A stretch of 64,000 bases of DNA. Source: Escarpia spicata (Eukaryota; Annelida; Polychaeta; Sabellida; Siboglinidae). The notes beneath the pieces are model-generated. The model was given only the letters and a program-made list of their open reading frames with translations. It did no database searches and had not been told where the DNA came from. The position numbers and the translations under genes were made by a program. Shown here piece after piece: positions 23,341 through 37,700 of this stretch. Within the stretch, counting starts at the first letter, position 1; every line of letters begins with the position of its first letter. The DNA is taken from contig OZ023206.1 of the NCBI GenBank assembly GCA_963995525.1, forward strand, positions 6,571,317 to 6,635,316. Reading direction: 5' to 3'.

Positions 23341-25207
23341 TTATGTTAACAAATTCAAGAAACACACAATTCAACTTATGTTTTATGACATTATTAGCTG
23401 CACAGTACCGTAGCAGATCTCGACTGACTTTGTGTCCAGCATTCAGAAAATGCTTATCGGGATAGTTTAAACCAATCACAAACTAGCTGCTGAATGAGTC
23501 TTGCCACTGTCGGAGCAAGATTACTTAATTCAAATGCCACCTGTGATAAACCAATACCGGGAAGAAACACTGCATGTTTGACATGTCCCTAAACACTGGG
23601 CTGGACAACGCAGTGGGTGCAAAGGAATCCATGGCAAATGCACATTCTATGTACAATGTTGACACACATAAAAACTTGCTAGGACGTTCGCAGTCATACC
23701 ATTCATTGCATAAATCATTCGGATCAAACATAATCATTTGTTGCCACATGGCCAACCCTACATTTCATCTTAAATACGGCTGCCATCCGGCAAAATACAA
23801 ACATGATACAATTCCTAGCGAACAAAATTACACAATTGGCAAGTTAAGCATGCAGTAATTTCTACACCACGCCTACGTGTCTACAACTACCATGGGAAAA
23901 CAACTGTGTACGTGCAGTGAACCTCGTGTTGAGGGAGAAACAAGGAGACCTCAGGACTGAAACAAACAGCTTTCTGCAGGGCACTACACTTAACCCTCCC
24001 CCCAAATAATAGTCTTCTCCGCTTACCGCCCCACTTTCTATCCAGGGCCGTCGTGTTTTCAGTATGACAAGTACTATGCAAGCTGCCAACTTACTACTGA
24101 CAAGTGAATACATCAGATCTATCTGTCAGATCAAGTAACATTTACACTTTGTCCTTTCAGTGCCCTTTGTTACTGACTGAACAAGCCATAAGTTCCATGC
24201 TAGCCCCACCCACTTACCAAAATTCCATGATCTAGTTTCGTAGAAAACAAATTGTCACACTTCTCATAACTCGTATTTTTGGCTGGTAAAAACTGTCCTG
24301 TCACTTACCCTGGGTCCTCCAAGGTCTGTAGAAATGTATGTGTCACAGGAAAGAACCCAAGAGAAAGACAGCATGACCTCCACGGCACCACTATCGTCAT
24401 GATTATTCATGAAGTAGACGCGTTACCCTGCGGGGAAGTGACCTCTAACACTGCTGTCACCTCGCCCACCTAACTACAACCAAGTATGTACACCACCATG
24501 GTGGCCACGTGATGTGCGCAACACATGGATATGTTCCCGAGAGACGTGTAAAACTTGCCAACAAATCAATGTAAACCATACTTCTGTCAATGCACCCCGC
24601 ATCTGTTCAGACTTCCTTATGTTACTTAGCCTGACACTTCCTTATGTCACATGCATGCCGACACTTTTCATGTTCCATAAATTGACAAGTTCTTATGTCA
24701 CATATGCCGATACTTCCATGTCACACATGCCGACACTTCCTTGTGTCTTGGTACATATGCTGACAACTCTTTGTGTCACACTGTGTGTCTGCTGTTTTGG
24801 CCAAGCCATGTACACGAGTGACATTACTGTGTGTCGATCTAGTTCAATGTACACATGCGCGACAATACGAGCAGTAGTTATTTGGTGTTGACTAATTGCC
24901 AAACAAAATATTAATAACCACACTATTCCATCTGCGCGTCGATGACGATCAATGCATTTAACAGTGAAGGGCATAACACGGCATTAGATCTGTGCTAACT
25001 AGTCAGTTCACGGGTACGTCGTCACGCGCCAGACATTCAGTTTGTTTGTGTAACCTTCTGATGGTTGCAGTTGAATTTCGAACCCACGAAACGGGACCGT
25101 AAGCGTCCGTTTCTGAGATCAGACGATGATGATTTGTTGGGTTCACACAACATTCCAGCTGCTGTTGCCACGGTAACCAATCCCAAATGCCACCCACTAG
25201 AGGGCGC
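23341..25207 (-). other. NSD 3' flank, probably including its 3' UTR
   Basis: No coding segment recognised. A degenerate tandem repeat of about 30 bp (CTTCCTTATGTCACATGCAT-like) runs from about 24,610 to 24,790. No clear AATAAA on the - strand was noticed within this stretch. Confidence 0.45.
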
Positions 25208-25791
25208 TCATATGGAAGGAATGTCTATGACGAGCTCAGGGAAGCAGTCGTCGTCTTTGTCGTCAAACATCGGCGAGTCGTCCAATCGCATACTCGCCTT
25301 TCTTGTCATCCTCTTTCCATTGTCCGCTGTCGGAGTCGCGTTTTTCGAGTTCTGCCTCGTGGCAGACGCTGAGCCTTGGAGAGGCGTTCCGCCCGCCGGT
25401 CGTTTACCGTTCGTCGGCTTTACTTTCGCCGCAGCACTGTTCTTTGTCGCGTGCATGTTTTCTGCGGGCTTTGACACAGATCGCTCGCTCCAACGACTGG
25501 ACACAGACGATGAACGCGATGACATCTCGACGGTCGATGCGTCAGAGTCACTTTGATTGGACGATGAATCGCACGATGACGAGATCGTGGCGATGCTCGG
25601 GGTGACGAGTTTTGAGGCTTCGATGGCGGCCAGGATGTCGGTGTGATCAGAGCATACGAGCTTCTTGTCCGGCAGCTCAAAGATGTTATCTGTGATGTGA
25701 GCCGCACAGAACGAGTTGGGGCATTCACTGCACAGCTTGTTGGCTCGGCCGCCACACACGTCACAGTGGTGCCACGGACACAACCACTTGC
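25208..25791 (-). CDS. NSD2: NSD exon 19: C5HCH domain, tail and stop
   Basis: Acceptor GTTGTAG, phase 1 in. [33 protein letters not shown] match human [14 protein letters not shown]...CHFCPNSFC. A Ser-rich, then Lys/Arg-rich tail of about 140 residues ends [11 protein letters not shown] before the TGA. Confidence 0.96.
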
Positions 25792-28700
25792 CTACAACAC
25801 ACAACAGAACACACTGTCACACGGTAGCAAATACTCATATTGTTCTACTATTAATTGGCAGGGTCCATTTTCGGACATTAACACTAGGTGTTTAGAGAGA
25901 GAACTGAGATCCCAGCTCAGTGAGTTTACGATAGGTTTTCCATTTTCCTGTGTGTGATCTTTCCCTTCCCGTGGCATAGACACCAGTTAGAAGGGACCAA
26001 CGGCTTATAATGTTCTTCCGAAAGATTCAGGCAATTTAGTGTAAACAAAATTGATGAAATTTTAAACACGGCAGCCAATACCAGTAACGAACCACTGATC
26101 TGCACTCTTGACCGCTCGACCACCGCGCTCAACTTACCTGGGAACATGCAACAACCAACTCCAGCTTCAAGAAGACACATTTGGTAATTGTACTCACCAT
26201 TACTATTAGTAGATGATCTAATTACAGCAATTCTCCGAAAACTATCTTCAAGTGTATGCTGCAGCTGTATTATGCTTGTTTTCAAATGAACAGTTTCAGC
26301 AGAAGAATTGTCAAATTTACGTGTTACTACCTTACTAAAAGGTAATAAATATGTAAATTAAAAGTAATTTCTGCCAATTCCTGTTACTCTTCGAAAAGTC
26401 GAAACTTCCTGCCCAGTTTTAGGAAATAAGACACATGTAGTACTGACATTCACAATGTGGGGGTTTGTGAGTTTGAGACACTTGAAGTGGTAGACTTGGG
26501 ACACTCACCGTGTGAGGGTTTGTGAGCTTGAGACACTTGAGGTGGTAGACTTAGGGACACTCACAGTGTGGGGTTTGTGAGTTTAAGACACTTGAGGTGG
26601 TAGACTTAGGACACTCACAGTGTGGGGTTTGTGAGTTTGTGACACTTGAGGTGGTAGACTTAGGACACTCACCGTGTGGGGGTTTGTGAGTTTGAGAAAC
26701 TTGATGTGGTAGACTTAGGACACTCACCGTGTGGGGGTTTGGTGAGTTTGAGACACTTGAGGTGGTAGACCTTGGGACACTTGTTCTTGTCACACAGCAT
26801 GAGTTCCCCGCCCTCCCCGCACCGGTAGCAGGCGTCGTCATGTTCCCGTTGCGCGTCCGGCCGAACCCGAGACTTCCGCCGCTTCCTCTTCGCATCCCGC
26901 GCGCGCTTCTCACTCTCCGCCGCTGCCGCAGTCTGCCAACAGGGGACAACAGTGGTGTCATGACAATGATACACTCACGTGGTATCTAGCTATGTGGTCT
27001 CTGGGTATGACCTGGGCTCATGCCAGTTTTCCTTATTTTAGTTAACATATTTTCCCAAATTGGTAGCGTTCCCTTTTGTATATAAACATTTAACTCTTTC
27101 TCACAACTACGTCTTTTCACGTAGTTGCGTATGCCTACCAAATTACCTCAAGAACTTGTACACATATACCTATGATGTCCCAGGATGTGTGTATGTGTAC
27201 TTGATAGGAACACTGCCTATGATGTCCCAGGATGTGTGTATGTGTACTTGATTGGGACAATGCCTATGATGTCCCAGGATGTGTGTATGTGTACTTGATT
27301 GGGAAACTACCCATGATGTCCCAGGATGTGTGATGTCTCATAGGCTAGTCCGTTTTAATTTTCGACAGTAATTTTGTACTTATAAAGTGAACAAATACGC
27401 TGCTTTTTTTGTCGCAAAATGGCTAATGCCACTGATGCCGTGCTGGTAGCTAGGTTCATGCATTTTCTGATAATTTTGACAAGGTTTTTGACAGTAATCA
27501 AGCAAATGGTTTCCCTTGATCAAACGATCAAAGTTAGGTACAAGTTGCTAATGATGTTTATGACAACTGGATGCAATCTGTGTTCAGTTCCTGACCATAT
27601 CCAAGAAATCACTTTATCAGCATCAGAAAATGACAGGCCTTTGTTTAAAATGGACATAACTCTATTATTTCTCAACGAATGTTGAAATGTGATATACCAT
27701 TAGAAAAAAGATACAATAAACTGTGAAGTTATATTGACAAATTAGTTGTTTGATAACATTTACTAGATGTGGCATACGGCAAAATATTTCCCAGCAAATT
27801 CAAATTTATGTTACATTTTGTCACTTTACTTTTCATCAGATATTTTCTCCATGAAGGAGGCAACATCTCAATGAGCAAGTTGGTTTTATTTTATACATCA
27901 TTCTCCCCTGAAAACAATGGTATAAAACTTGTTCACATATCTTGGATAATTATCTTGTTATGTACAATTCTGTAGCAACACCCCTACGCGAAAGAACAGA
28001 ATGGCAGCGTGTGGCGTCACTGAGCGGATCTATGCAATTTTTTTTAATATCTTCTGTCAATGATATCTATTTTTGCATTCCGTTTCTTATAACAAATAAA
28101 AGTAAATTTGGTCAGCATTTCGATGTAAATATATTTGTGAAGCAGTTTATTGTCGTTGAAAGTTAACATTAAGTTTGTTGCTGCTGAAAATATGTCATGG
28201 CACTAAGTAGGCGAAAATAGGTGCCGTTGTTGGTTCACTCCAATTTGAAGCCTTCAAAGTACATTTTCACGGACAAATATTGCATCAATTAGCATGCACA
28301 TATCATCTATCTGCTTGTCTGCCTCCTTGTTATCGCCAGTATGAAGTAAAGTAGCAGTTATCCTTCAAAAATTTTCAAACTTTGACGATATCTGCGACTT
28401 GTCCGCCACCTTTGTTTTTTATTTACGTGGGGGTAGTTGACTTCTATGTAGAATAGCCAATGAACAATATGGTGATTCCAACCTTTGGTCGTACACCGAG
28501 GAAGCCGCTACAGTTGGTGGCTCCACATCGACACACGCGCTTCTCATTGCCCAGACAGTCGAGGTTGTAGTTGAAGGTCAGCTCCGACCCTGGTGAAACA
28601 CAGTGCATTAGAGAGATGAAGTCCCAGACAACTGACAAGTAAGACCACTCATGCACACATTCGATCATTCTATGTTGCTCTAGTTCACTCGGCTGCATGA

Positions 28701-31700
28701 ATGAGTACCTGGCTAGAGACAGACAATCATGAGGACTGGATATAGCGCCGTATAAATTTACCTTTACTTTCAGATAAGGCCATGCATATAACTATCTCCG
28801 TAACATATCATGAGAATACAACACGTGTTTGCATAATGTTTGATATGACAACATGCTGTGTCTTACGTACCAGCAGAGATGTCCTTGATGGCGAAGAGAC
28901 CGACCCGTACGTCTCCGTTGACGTGCCACTTCTGGGTATCGAGGTTTGGTTCACAGCTGTGGTTCATGAACCGAGAGAAGTTGCCCTTTGGTCCAGCATC
29001 AATGATCCTGAAACGACACAACTCACAGTTCTCACAAATCCTGCAAACACGGCAACTGCGCAGATTCTGTGTGTATTCCACAACAAAATCCATAACATGG
29101 GTTAGGATGTGGTCACGACTTACAAATATAGAAGACTAATTGAGGAACATGTTAGCCCCATCACTGCCCCCAGTGTACTGACCAACATCACTGCACTCTC
29201 TGACCCAAATGCACTGACTGACCTGTTCTTGTCGAGGGTAAGCATGTAGAAGTTGGTGATGTTGTCAGCGTGTGCCTGAGTCATCCGTCGCTTACATTCC
29301 TCCTCATCCACAAGGTCACCCACGTACTCGTTCACAAACTGACCCTGTAACCATGACAACGTATTCATTCACAAACTGACCCTGTAACCAGAGCAACGTA
29401 CACGTTAACAAACTGACCCTGTAACCACAGCAACGTACTCGTTAACAAACTGACCCTATAACCACAGCAACGTACTCGTTAGCAAACTGACCCTGTAACC
29501 ACAGCAACGTACTCGTTAACAAACTGACCCTGTAACCACAGCAACGTACTCGTTAACAAACTGACCCTGTAACCACAGCAACGTACTCGTTAACAAACTG
29601 ACCATGTAACCACAGCAACGTACTCGTTAACAAACTGACCCTGTAACCACAGCAACGTACTCGTTAACAAACTGACCCTATAACCAGAGCAACGTACTCG
29701 TTAACAAACTGACCCTGTAACCAGAGCAACGTACTCGTTAACAAACTGACCCTGTAACCACAGCAACGTACTCGTTAACAAACTGACCCTGTAACCACAG
29801 CAACGTACTCGTTAACAAACTGACCCTGTAACCAGAGCAACGTACTCGTTAACAAACTGACCCTGTAACCACAGCAACGTACTCGTTAACAAACTGACCC
29901 TGTAACCACAGCAACGTACTCGTTAACAAACTGACCCTGTAACCAGAGCAACGTACTCGTTAACAAACTGACCCTATAACCACAGCAACGTACTCGTTAA
30001 CAAACTGACCCTGTAACCAGAGCAACGTACTCGTTAACAAACTGACCCTATAACCACAGCAACGTACTCGTTCACAAACTGACCATGTAACCACAGCAAC
30101 GTACTCATTAACAAACTGACCCTGTAACCAGAGCAACGTACTCGTTAACAAACTGACCCTATAACCAGAGCAACGTACTCATTCACAAACTGACCCTGTA
30201 AGCAACGTACTTGTTCACAAACTGACCCTGTAACCACAGCAACGTACTCGTTAACAAACTGACCCTATAACCAGAGCAACGTACTCGTTAACAAACTGAC
30301 CATGTGACCACAGCAACGTACTCGTTAACAAACTGACCCTGTAACCAGAGCAACGTACTCGTTAGCAAACTGACCCTGTAACCAGAGCAACGTACTCGTT
30401 CACAAACTGACCCTGTACCCAGAGCAACGTACTCGTTAACAAACTGACCCTATAACCAGAGCAACGTACTCGTTAACAAACTGACCCTGTAACCAGAGCA
30501 ACGTACTCGTTCACAAACTGACCCTGTAACCATGGCAACGTACTCGTTAACAAACTGACCCTATAACCAGAGCAACGTACTCGTTAACAAACTGACCCTG
30601 TAACCAGAGCAACGTACTCGTTAACAAACTGACCCTGTAACCACAGCAACGTACTCGTTAACAAACTGACCCTATAACCAGAGCAACGCACTCGTTAACA
30701 AACTGACCCTGTAACCAGAGCAACGTACTCGTTAACAAACTGATCCTGTAACCAGAGCAACGTACTCGTTAACAAACTGACCCTGTAACCACAGCAACGT
30801 ACTCGTTAACAAACTGACCCTATAACCAGAGCAACGTACTCGTTAACAAACTGACCCTGTAACCACAGCAACGTACTCGTTAACAAACTGACCCTATAAC
30901 CAGAGCAACGTACTCGTTAACAAACTGACCCTATAACCAGAGCAACGTACTCGTTAACAAACTGACCCTGTAACCACAGCAACGTACTCATTAACAAACT
31001 GACCCTATAACCAGAGCAACGTACTCGTTAACAAACTGACCCTATAACCAGAGCAACGTACTCGTTAACAAACTGACCCTGTAACCACAGCAACGTACTC
31101 GTTAACAAACTGACCCTATAACCAGAGCAACGTACTCGTTAACAAACTGACCCTATAACCAGAGCAACGTACTCGTTAACAAACTGACCCTATAACCAGA
31201 GCAACGTACTCGTTAACAAACTGACCCTATAACCAGAGCAACGTACTCGTTAACAAACTGACCCTGTAAGCAACGTACTCGTTAACAAACTGACCCTATA
31301 ACCACAGCAACGTACTCGTTAACAAACTGACCCTATAACCACAGCAACGTACTCGTTAACAAACTGACCCTATAACCAGAGCAACGTACTCATTAACAAA
31401 CTGACCCTGTAACCATGGCAACGCACACTCGTTAACAAACTGACCCTGTAACCAGAGCAACGTACTCGTTAACAAACTGACCCTGTAACCAGAGCAACGT
31501 ACTCGTTCACAAACTGACACTGTAACCAGAGCAACGCACTCGTTAACAAACTGACCCTGTAACCAGAGCAACGTACTCGTTCACAAACTGACCCTGTACC
31601 CAGAGCAGCGCACTCGTTCACAAACTGACCCTGTAACCATGGCAACGTACTCGTTAACAAACTGACCCTGTAACCACAGCAACGTACTCGTTCACAAACT

Positions 31701-34700
31701 GACCCTGTAACCACAGCAACGTACTTGTTAACAAACTGACCCTGTAATCACAGCAACGCATTCGTTCACAAACTGACCCTTCAACCACACCAACGCATTC
31801 GTTCACAAGCTGACCCTGTAACCATGGCGCCGTATTCGTTCACAAACTAACCCTGTAACCACGGCAACGCATTCATTCACAAACTGACCCTGTTATCACA
31901 GCAACTAGTGACACTAGTCCTTGATGACTCCAGCCTACCTACTTGATGTCTCGAGGCACTGCATACAACAGTAAAGTCATCACTAACTCTCTACAACAAT
32001 CAATACCAGTACCTAGATGATCCGTGCCTACCTACTTGATGTCTCGAGGCACTGCATACAACAGTAAAGTCATCACTAACTCTCTACAACAATCAATATC
32101 AGTACCTAGATGATCCGTGCCTACCTACTTGATGTCTCGAGGCACTGCATACAACAGTAAAGTCATCACTAACTCTCTACAACAATCAATATCAGTACCT
32201 AGTTGATCCGTGCCTACCTACTTGATGTCTCGAGGCACTGCATACAACAGTAAAGTCATCACTAACTCTCTACAACAATCAATATCAGTACCTAGATGAT
32301 CCGTGCCTACCTACTTGATGTCTCGAGGCACTGCATACAACAGTAAAGTCATCACTAACTCTCTACAAGAATCAATATCAGTACCTAGATGATCCGTGCC
32401 TACCTACTTGATGTCTCGAGGCACTGCATACAACAGTAAAGTCATCACTAACTCTCTACAACAATCAATATCAGTACCTAGATGATCCGTGCCTACCTAC
32501 TTGATGTCTCGAGGCACTGCACACAACAGTAAAGTCATCACTAACTCTCTACAACAATCAATATCAGTACCTAGATGATCCGTGCCTACCTACTTGATGT
32601 CTCGAGGCACTGCACACAACAGTAAAGTCATCACTAACTCTCTACAACAATCAATATCAGTACCTAGATGATCCGTGCCTACCTACTTGATGTCTCGAGG
32701 CACTGCATACAACAGTAAAGTCATCACTAACTCTCTACAACAATCAATATCAGTACCTAGATGATCCGTGCCTACCTACTTGATGTCTCGAGGCACTGCA
32801 TACAACAGTAAAGTCATCACTAACTCCCTACAAGAATCAATACCAGTACCTAGATGATCCGTGCCTACCTACTTGATGTCTCGAGGCACTGCATACAACA
32901 GTAAAGTCATCACTAACTCTCTACAACAATCAATATCAGTACCTAGATGATCCGTGCCTACCTACTTGATGTCTCGAGGCACTGCATACAACAGTAAAGT
33001 CACCACTAACTCCCTACAAGAATCAATATCAGTACCTAGATGATCCGTGCCTACCTACTTGATGTCTCGAGGCACTGCATACAACAGTAAAGTCTTCACT
33101 AACTCTCTACAACAATCAATATCAGTACCTAGATGATCCGTGCCTACCTACTTGATGTCTCGAGGCACTGCATACAACAGTAAAGTCATCACTAACTCTC
33201 TACAACAATCAATATCAGTACCTAGATGATCCGTGCCTACCTACTTGATGTCTCGAGGCACTGCATACAACAGTAAAGTCATCACTAACTCCCTACAAGA
33301 ATCAATATCAGTACCTAGATGATCCGTGACTACCTACTTGATGTCTCGAGGCACTGCATACAACAGTAAAGTCATCACTAACTCCCTACAAGAATCAATA
33401 CCAGTACCTAGATGATCCGTGCCTACCTACTTGATGTCTCGAGGCACTGCATACAACAGTAAAGTCATCACTAACTCTCTACAACAATCAATATCAGTAC
33501 CTAGATGATCCGTGCCTACCTACTTGATGTCTCGAGGCACTGCATACACAGACCTGCCTGTATACAACAGACATACACAGGCCTGCCTGTATACAACAGA
33601 CCTGCCTGTATACAACAGTAAAGTCATCACTAACTCCCTACAAGAATCAATATCAGTACCTAGATGATCAGTGCCTACCTTCTTGATGTCCACGAGTGTC
33701 TCAAGCCCCCAGCCGCGTTTCTCCACTTTCATCGGCCGGAACTCCGGGTACTCGCGTCGCTGGAAGCGCTGATTGCGACACCTGTCACCAGCCCGACAGA
33801 CGGACGGGTGGCACTCGTACAGCATCATGCGGTTGATGCACTCCGAGTCAGATCCACACGGATTCTCACCGCTGGGGGAGCACTCGCACCGCGGGATCTC
33901 AGACAGATCCGCCTTCCGGATCTGCACACTGCCAATTGGGAAGTTTGTCTGGAAATAAATAACGATGTCATTATTACTTGGAACGATCTCGTTTATTTAT
34001 AACTGACCTATATATCAAGTGATCTGTTGCTTAGCAACAAGGGCCATCAAGAATGGATGCTGAACATCACAAGCAATCAATCCACTTTCCTATAACAAAT
34101 AAATTCCTTTGACCTATTTTAATTCTCAACTACATCAAAGCTACACTTACATCGTTGGTTACTGCATAAAAGGAATGATTCCATTATCAAAAGTTTTGTC
34201 AGATTTTTCCAAAATCTTAAAAAAACAGGGAAAACTGAGTTTTCTTCCAAAAAACCTGTCTATGGAACAGATTACGGCTGCAACAATAACAGATTCAACA
34301 AAACCCAACCACTACTCCAAATTAAAATTTACGCCCTGTAAATCAAACTCGCTATGGTACAAAGCGCATCGGAGTAAAACATAATGGCCAAACCAGTAGT
34401 AGCTTATTAAGGTTTAAGGGATCACAGGACACGAAGAAAAAAATTTCATTTAAAGCTAATAAATTTCACCAACTATGTATTGTATGAAGTTACTGTACTA
34501 AAACTAAGGATATTTCATGATTTTTATTTTTGTTTTCTAATATTTAAGTGCGCTAGGGGGTTTTAATCGAAAAAATAAGTCATAAAACAGCAAAAGTTTA
34601 AATGAATAGAACACTGAAACCCCTATACTAATTTATGCAATTCAAATGTTTTTATTTAGATAATGAACTATTCTAACTTTCTGTGCATAGCCATTTGTAT

Positions 34701-37700
34701 ATGTCATTCAGATTTTTTTGGACAATTTTTTGTTTTATTTTAATTTTTTTGGGACAATATTTTCACATTCAAACCCCTATGGGATATAATCCAAATGACT
34801 GATCATAATTTCAATGCACAGGAATGTAGATAGTTATGTCATTATTACTGTGTAAAAAGTTGGTATGAATTGTTTGGTTAGTTTTGGAGTTCTATTCATT
34901 TTTCCTACAAAAAAGTGATAACTGAGAAAACGGCACTCAAAGTATGAACAAAGTAATTTTAATGTCTTGCACATACTAGATGTTGCAAATAAGCATCAGT
35001 GTGGTAGGCTTGCCATGTATGTACAATATGTGAGTGTTTCTAAGTGAAACATTTCATTATCAGTGACACAATTATGTCATTGTTTACCCCTACCCCCCTA
35101 ATTCATAATGCGAGTAATCATGGTCGACGCACCAATTCAGACAGTTTTCACACTGCATACATTGTGACTTGTGTCCAACATAAAACATGCATACTGATAG
35201 CATGTAACAGTCCATATGCATTGGTTATCATGCAAAGAAACCTGATTATGAGATCAGAGAGGTATTTTCCTAAGTAAGCATCACTTCACTTTTACAAATG
35301 CAGCTTGTATGTATCCTCATACAGTCGTGACATGTCAGCCTGTTTTCTTCAACTCTGAAATGCATGTTAGATAAAGAAGATGTAATATACATAAATGTTT
35401 ATAGGAGTAATAGTCCATTAAAAGTGACATCATTACAAAATTTTCACCCCCCCCCCCCCCCCCACTGCCACCCCACACATTATAATGCCAGGAATCATAG
35501 CCGAAGCAAGAATTCGGACAGTTTCCCACTCTGCACAGGTTGTGACTTGTGACCTACATGAAACATGAATAATAACTGCATGTAGCACTCCATAGACTTG
35601 CTTGCTTCAAACTTGCATGTGTAGAAATAGGTTTTATGATAATTATCAACCTAAGCACCACTTCACTGAGGCATTTTACAAATGCAACAGCAGTGTGTCC
35701 ATACAATCATCACATGCTTGACATGTCAGTCAATCATCACTAACTCTGAAACATTTGGTATATATAACACAACATCCATGTACACCATATGGCACAGTGT
35801 GGAGCATAAAAAGTCACTTCTGATCAACATGTTTCAACAGTATAATGCAATAGCATTAGAGGTGTTCAGTGCAGGGCAGAAGACATCAGCGACCAATTCA
35901 TTGAGTTGGCCAACATCGACAATACACCAATCTCGACTGCTCAGTTCCCTCTGTTCGTCAGGGTTGTCACATTTAACGGCGTTCATGGTGACAACTTTGC
36001 GTGACGAGATGACTGTAGTGCGACACGGTGTTGCCTGGGCCGTTCCTAGTAGCTGTGCAGTCGCTCCGGCGTCAGCTGTTGCGATCTTCCCGGCGCTGTC
36101 AGTGTCAGTCGCAGTGACACTGACAGTGTCGTCTGCTTCAAATCAATTCGCTTTCGCCGTCGATTACGGCTGCTAAGTCGGCTTCCTCGGATGACCAACG
36201 ACGTGCAGCATTGCACTCACTCAGGCGCTTGCGTATAACTTTTGATATCTTCGGCGGCATCTCATTTAAACTCTCTTTTTAACAAAATATATCGTCCGTT
36301 TATCGAGTGTCAAACTGTTCTCCGTAGCAACAATGTAAACAGGAAAGTAGACAACGCAAAGCATCGTGGGATTGATTTGCCTCGTTTTGAACGAAGACGC
36401 GTCATAAAACCGGTTGAATGATCCTTGAACTTGCTTTCGGCTGGTTGCGTGCCTCATTTTGAGAAAAAACGCGTCATAAAACCACGAATGCGAGGCTTTC
36501 GGCCAGTTCCGTGTCTCATTTGCATAATTATGTGCTAAATAAGGAGATCATCGGAAATTTGGACTCGGTTTCAACGCGGGAAAACTCAACTTTGGAGAAA
36601 AGGGGCGTGACTATCAACATAACTGACAGATAGCCAAGAAGACGGCCGTTCTTTTGATACCAAACAAAATGGCGTATCATGAACAAACGTTGTCGTTGTC
36701 AAGGCATAAACTTGGATTACTTTTGGCGTGTTTCATCGATTCAAATATTTATTGTCATTTCACATTTGATGGGCCATCTAAGTTAGTGCTAATATAATGA
36801 CTTAGCGGTGAGTAACTGTTAAAAAACGATCTTTATTGTGAAGTAGATATGTCAATCTGTCAAAAACTGAAAGAAACAAAAAATTTCATAAAAATAATTA
36901 TTGACGTATTTCAGACTGCCGTGTCTCCCCTTAAAACACTTTGCAATGTAAAATAGCAGCAGCACAAATTAAATACCCTGATATGTCTGTAGGGGGCGGG
37001 TTTGCGGTCATTTCGTTCCTGCAGCTGTTCCTCGCGTTGAGCCTTCGCCGCGGTCCACACCTTATAGGCTGAAGTGGCTTCCTTTAATGCTACAACACCA
37101 CCAGACCGTGACAGTCGGTTCCGCATGAGTGGACACAGCACTTGTTACAGGCTACCTGGCTACATGACAGTCAATCACAACAATAAGACTTGATTTTTCA
37201 AGGTTGGGACTGGGGTGGTGTACCATACACCGGTATTCTGGTGAACCAATTTTTCTACACGGCTTTGAAACCAGTTTTTCATTCAGCCAAACCAGTTTTC
37301 CATACGGTATGTAAACATCGTCAACTAATAATGACTGAATATTCCCAAACATCATAAAAGTAACCCAATCCTAGACATGGCCACATACTGGTTAGAATGA
37401 TGTTATATACCAGTAATTCGTTCTTTATTTATTTTAATGTTTATACAAAATGAAATTTTTATGAAAAGTTAATTATGTTTTGATTCCATGGACGATCACA
37501 GAATTCCACGTATAATAAAAAACCGTACACCGTATCATATACAATATAGGGTAAGTACCGTATGGCTCTATACACAACTCTGGTAGGGACCATATATTTG
37601 GGTGGACAGGTGGAAGAAAGTAGGCAGTGGACCACAGAACAGCTCCAAAATTCTGACGATTCTGCCAAATGTCTGGTCCTCTTAACCGTTTTGACTGATA

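Noticed and set aside
25065..25605. + strand open frames of 163 and 100 codons over the NSD last exon
   Set aside because: Antisense shadows of a GC-rich true coding exon whose - strand frame matches NSD2.
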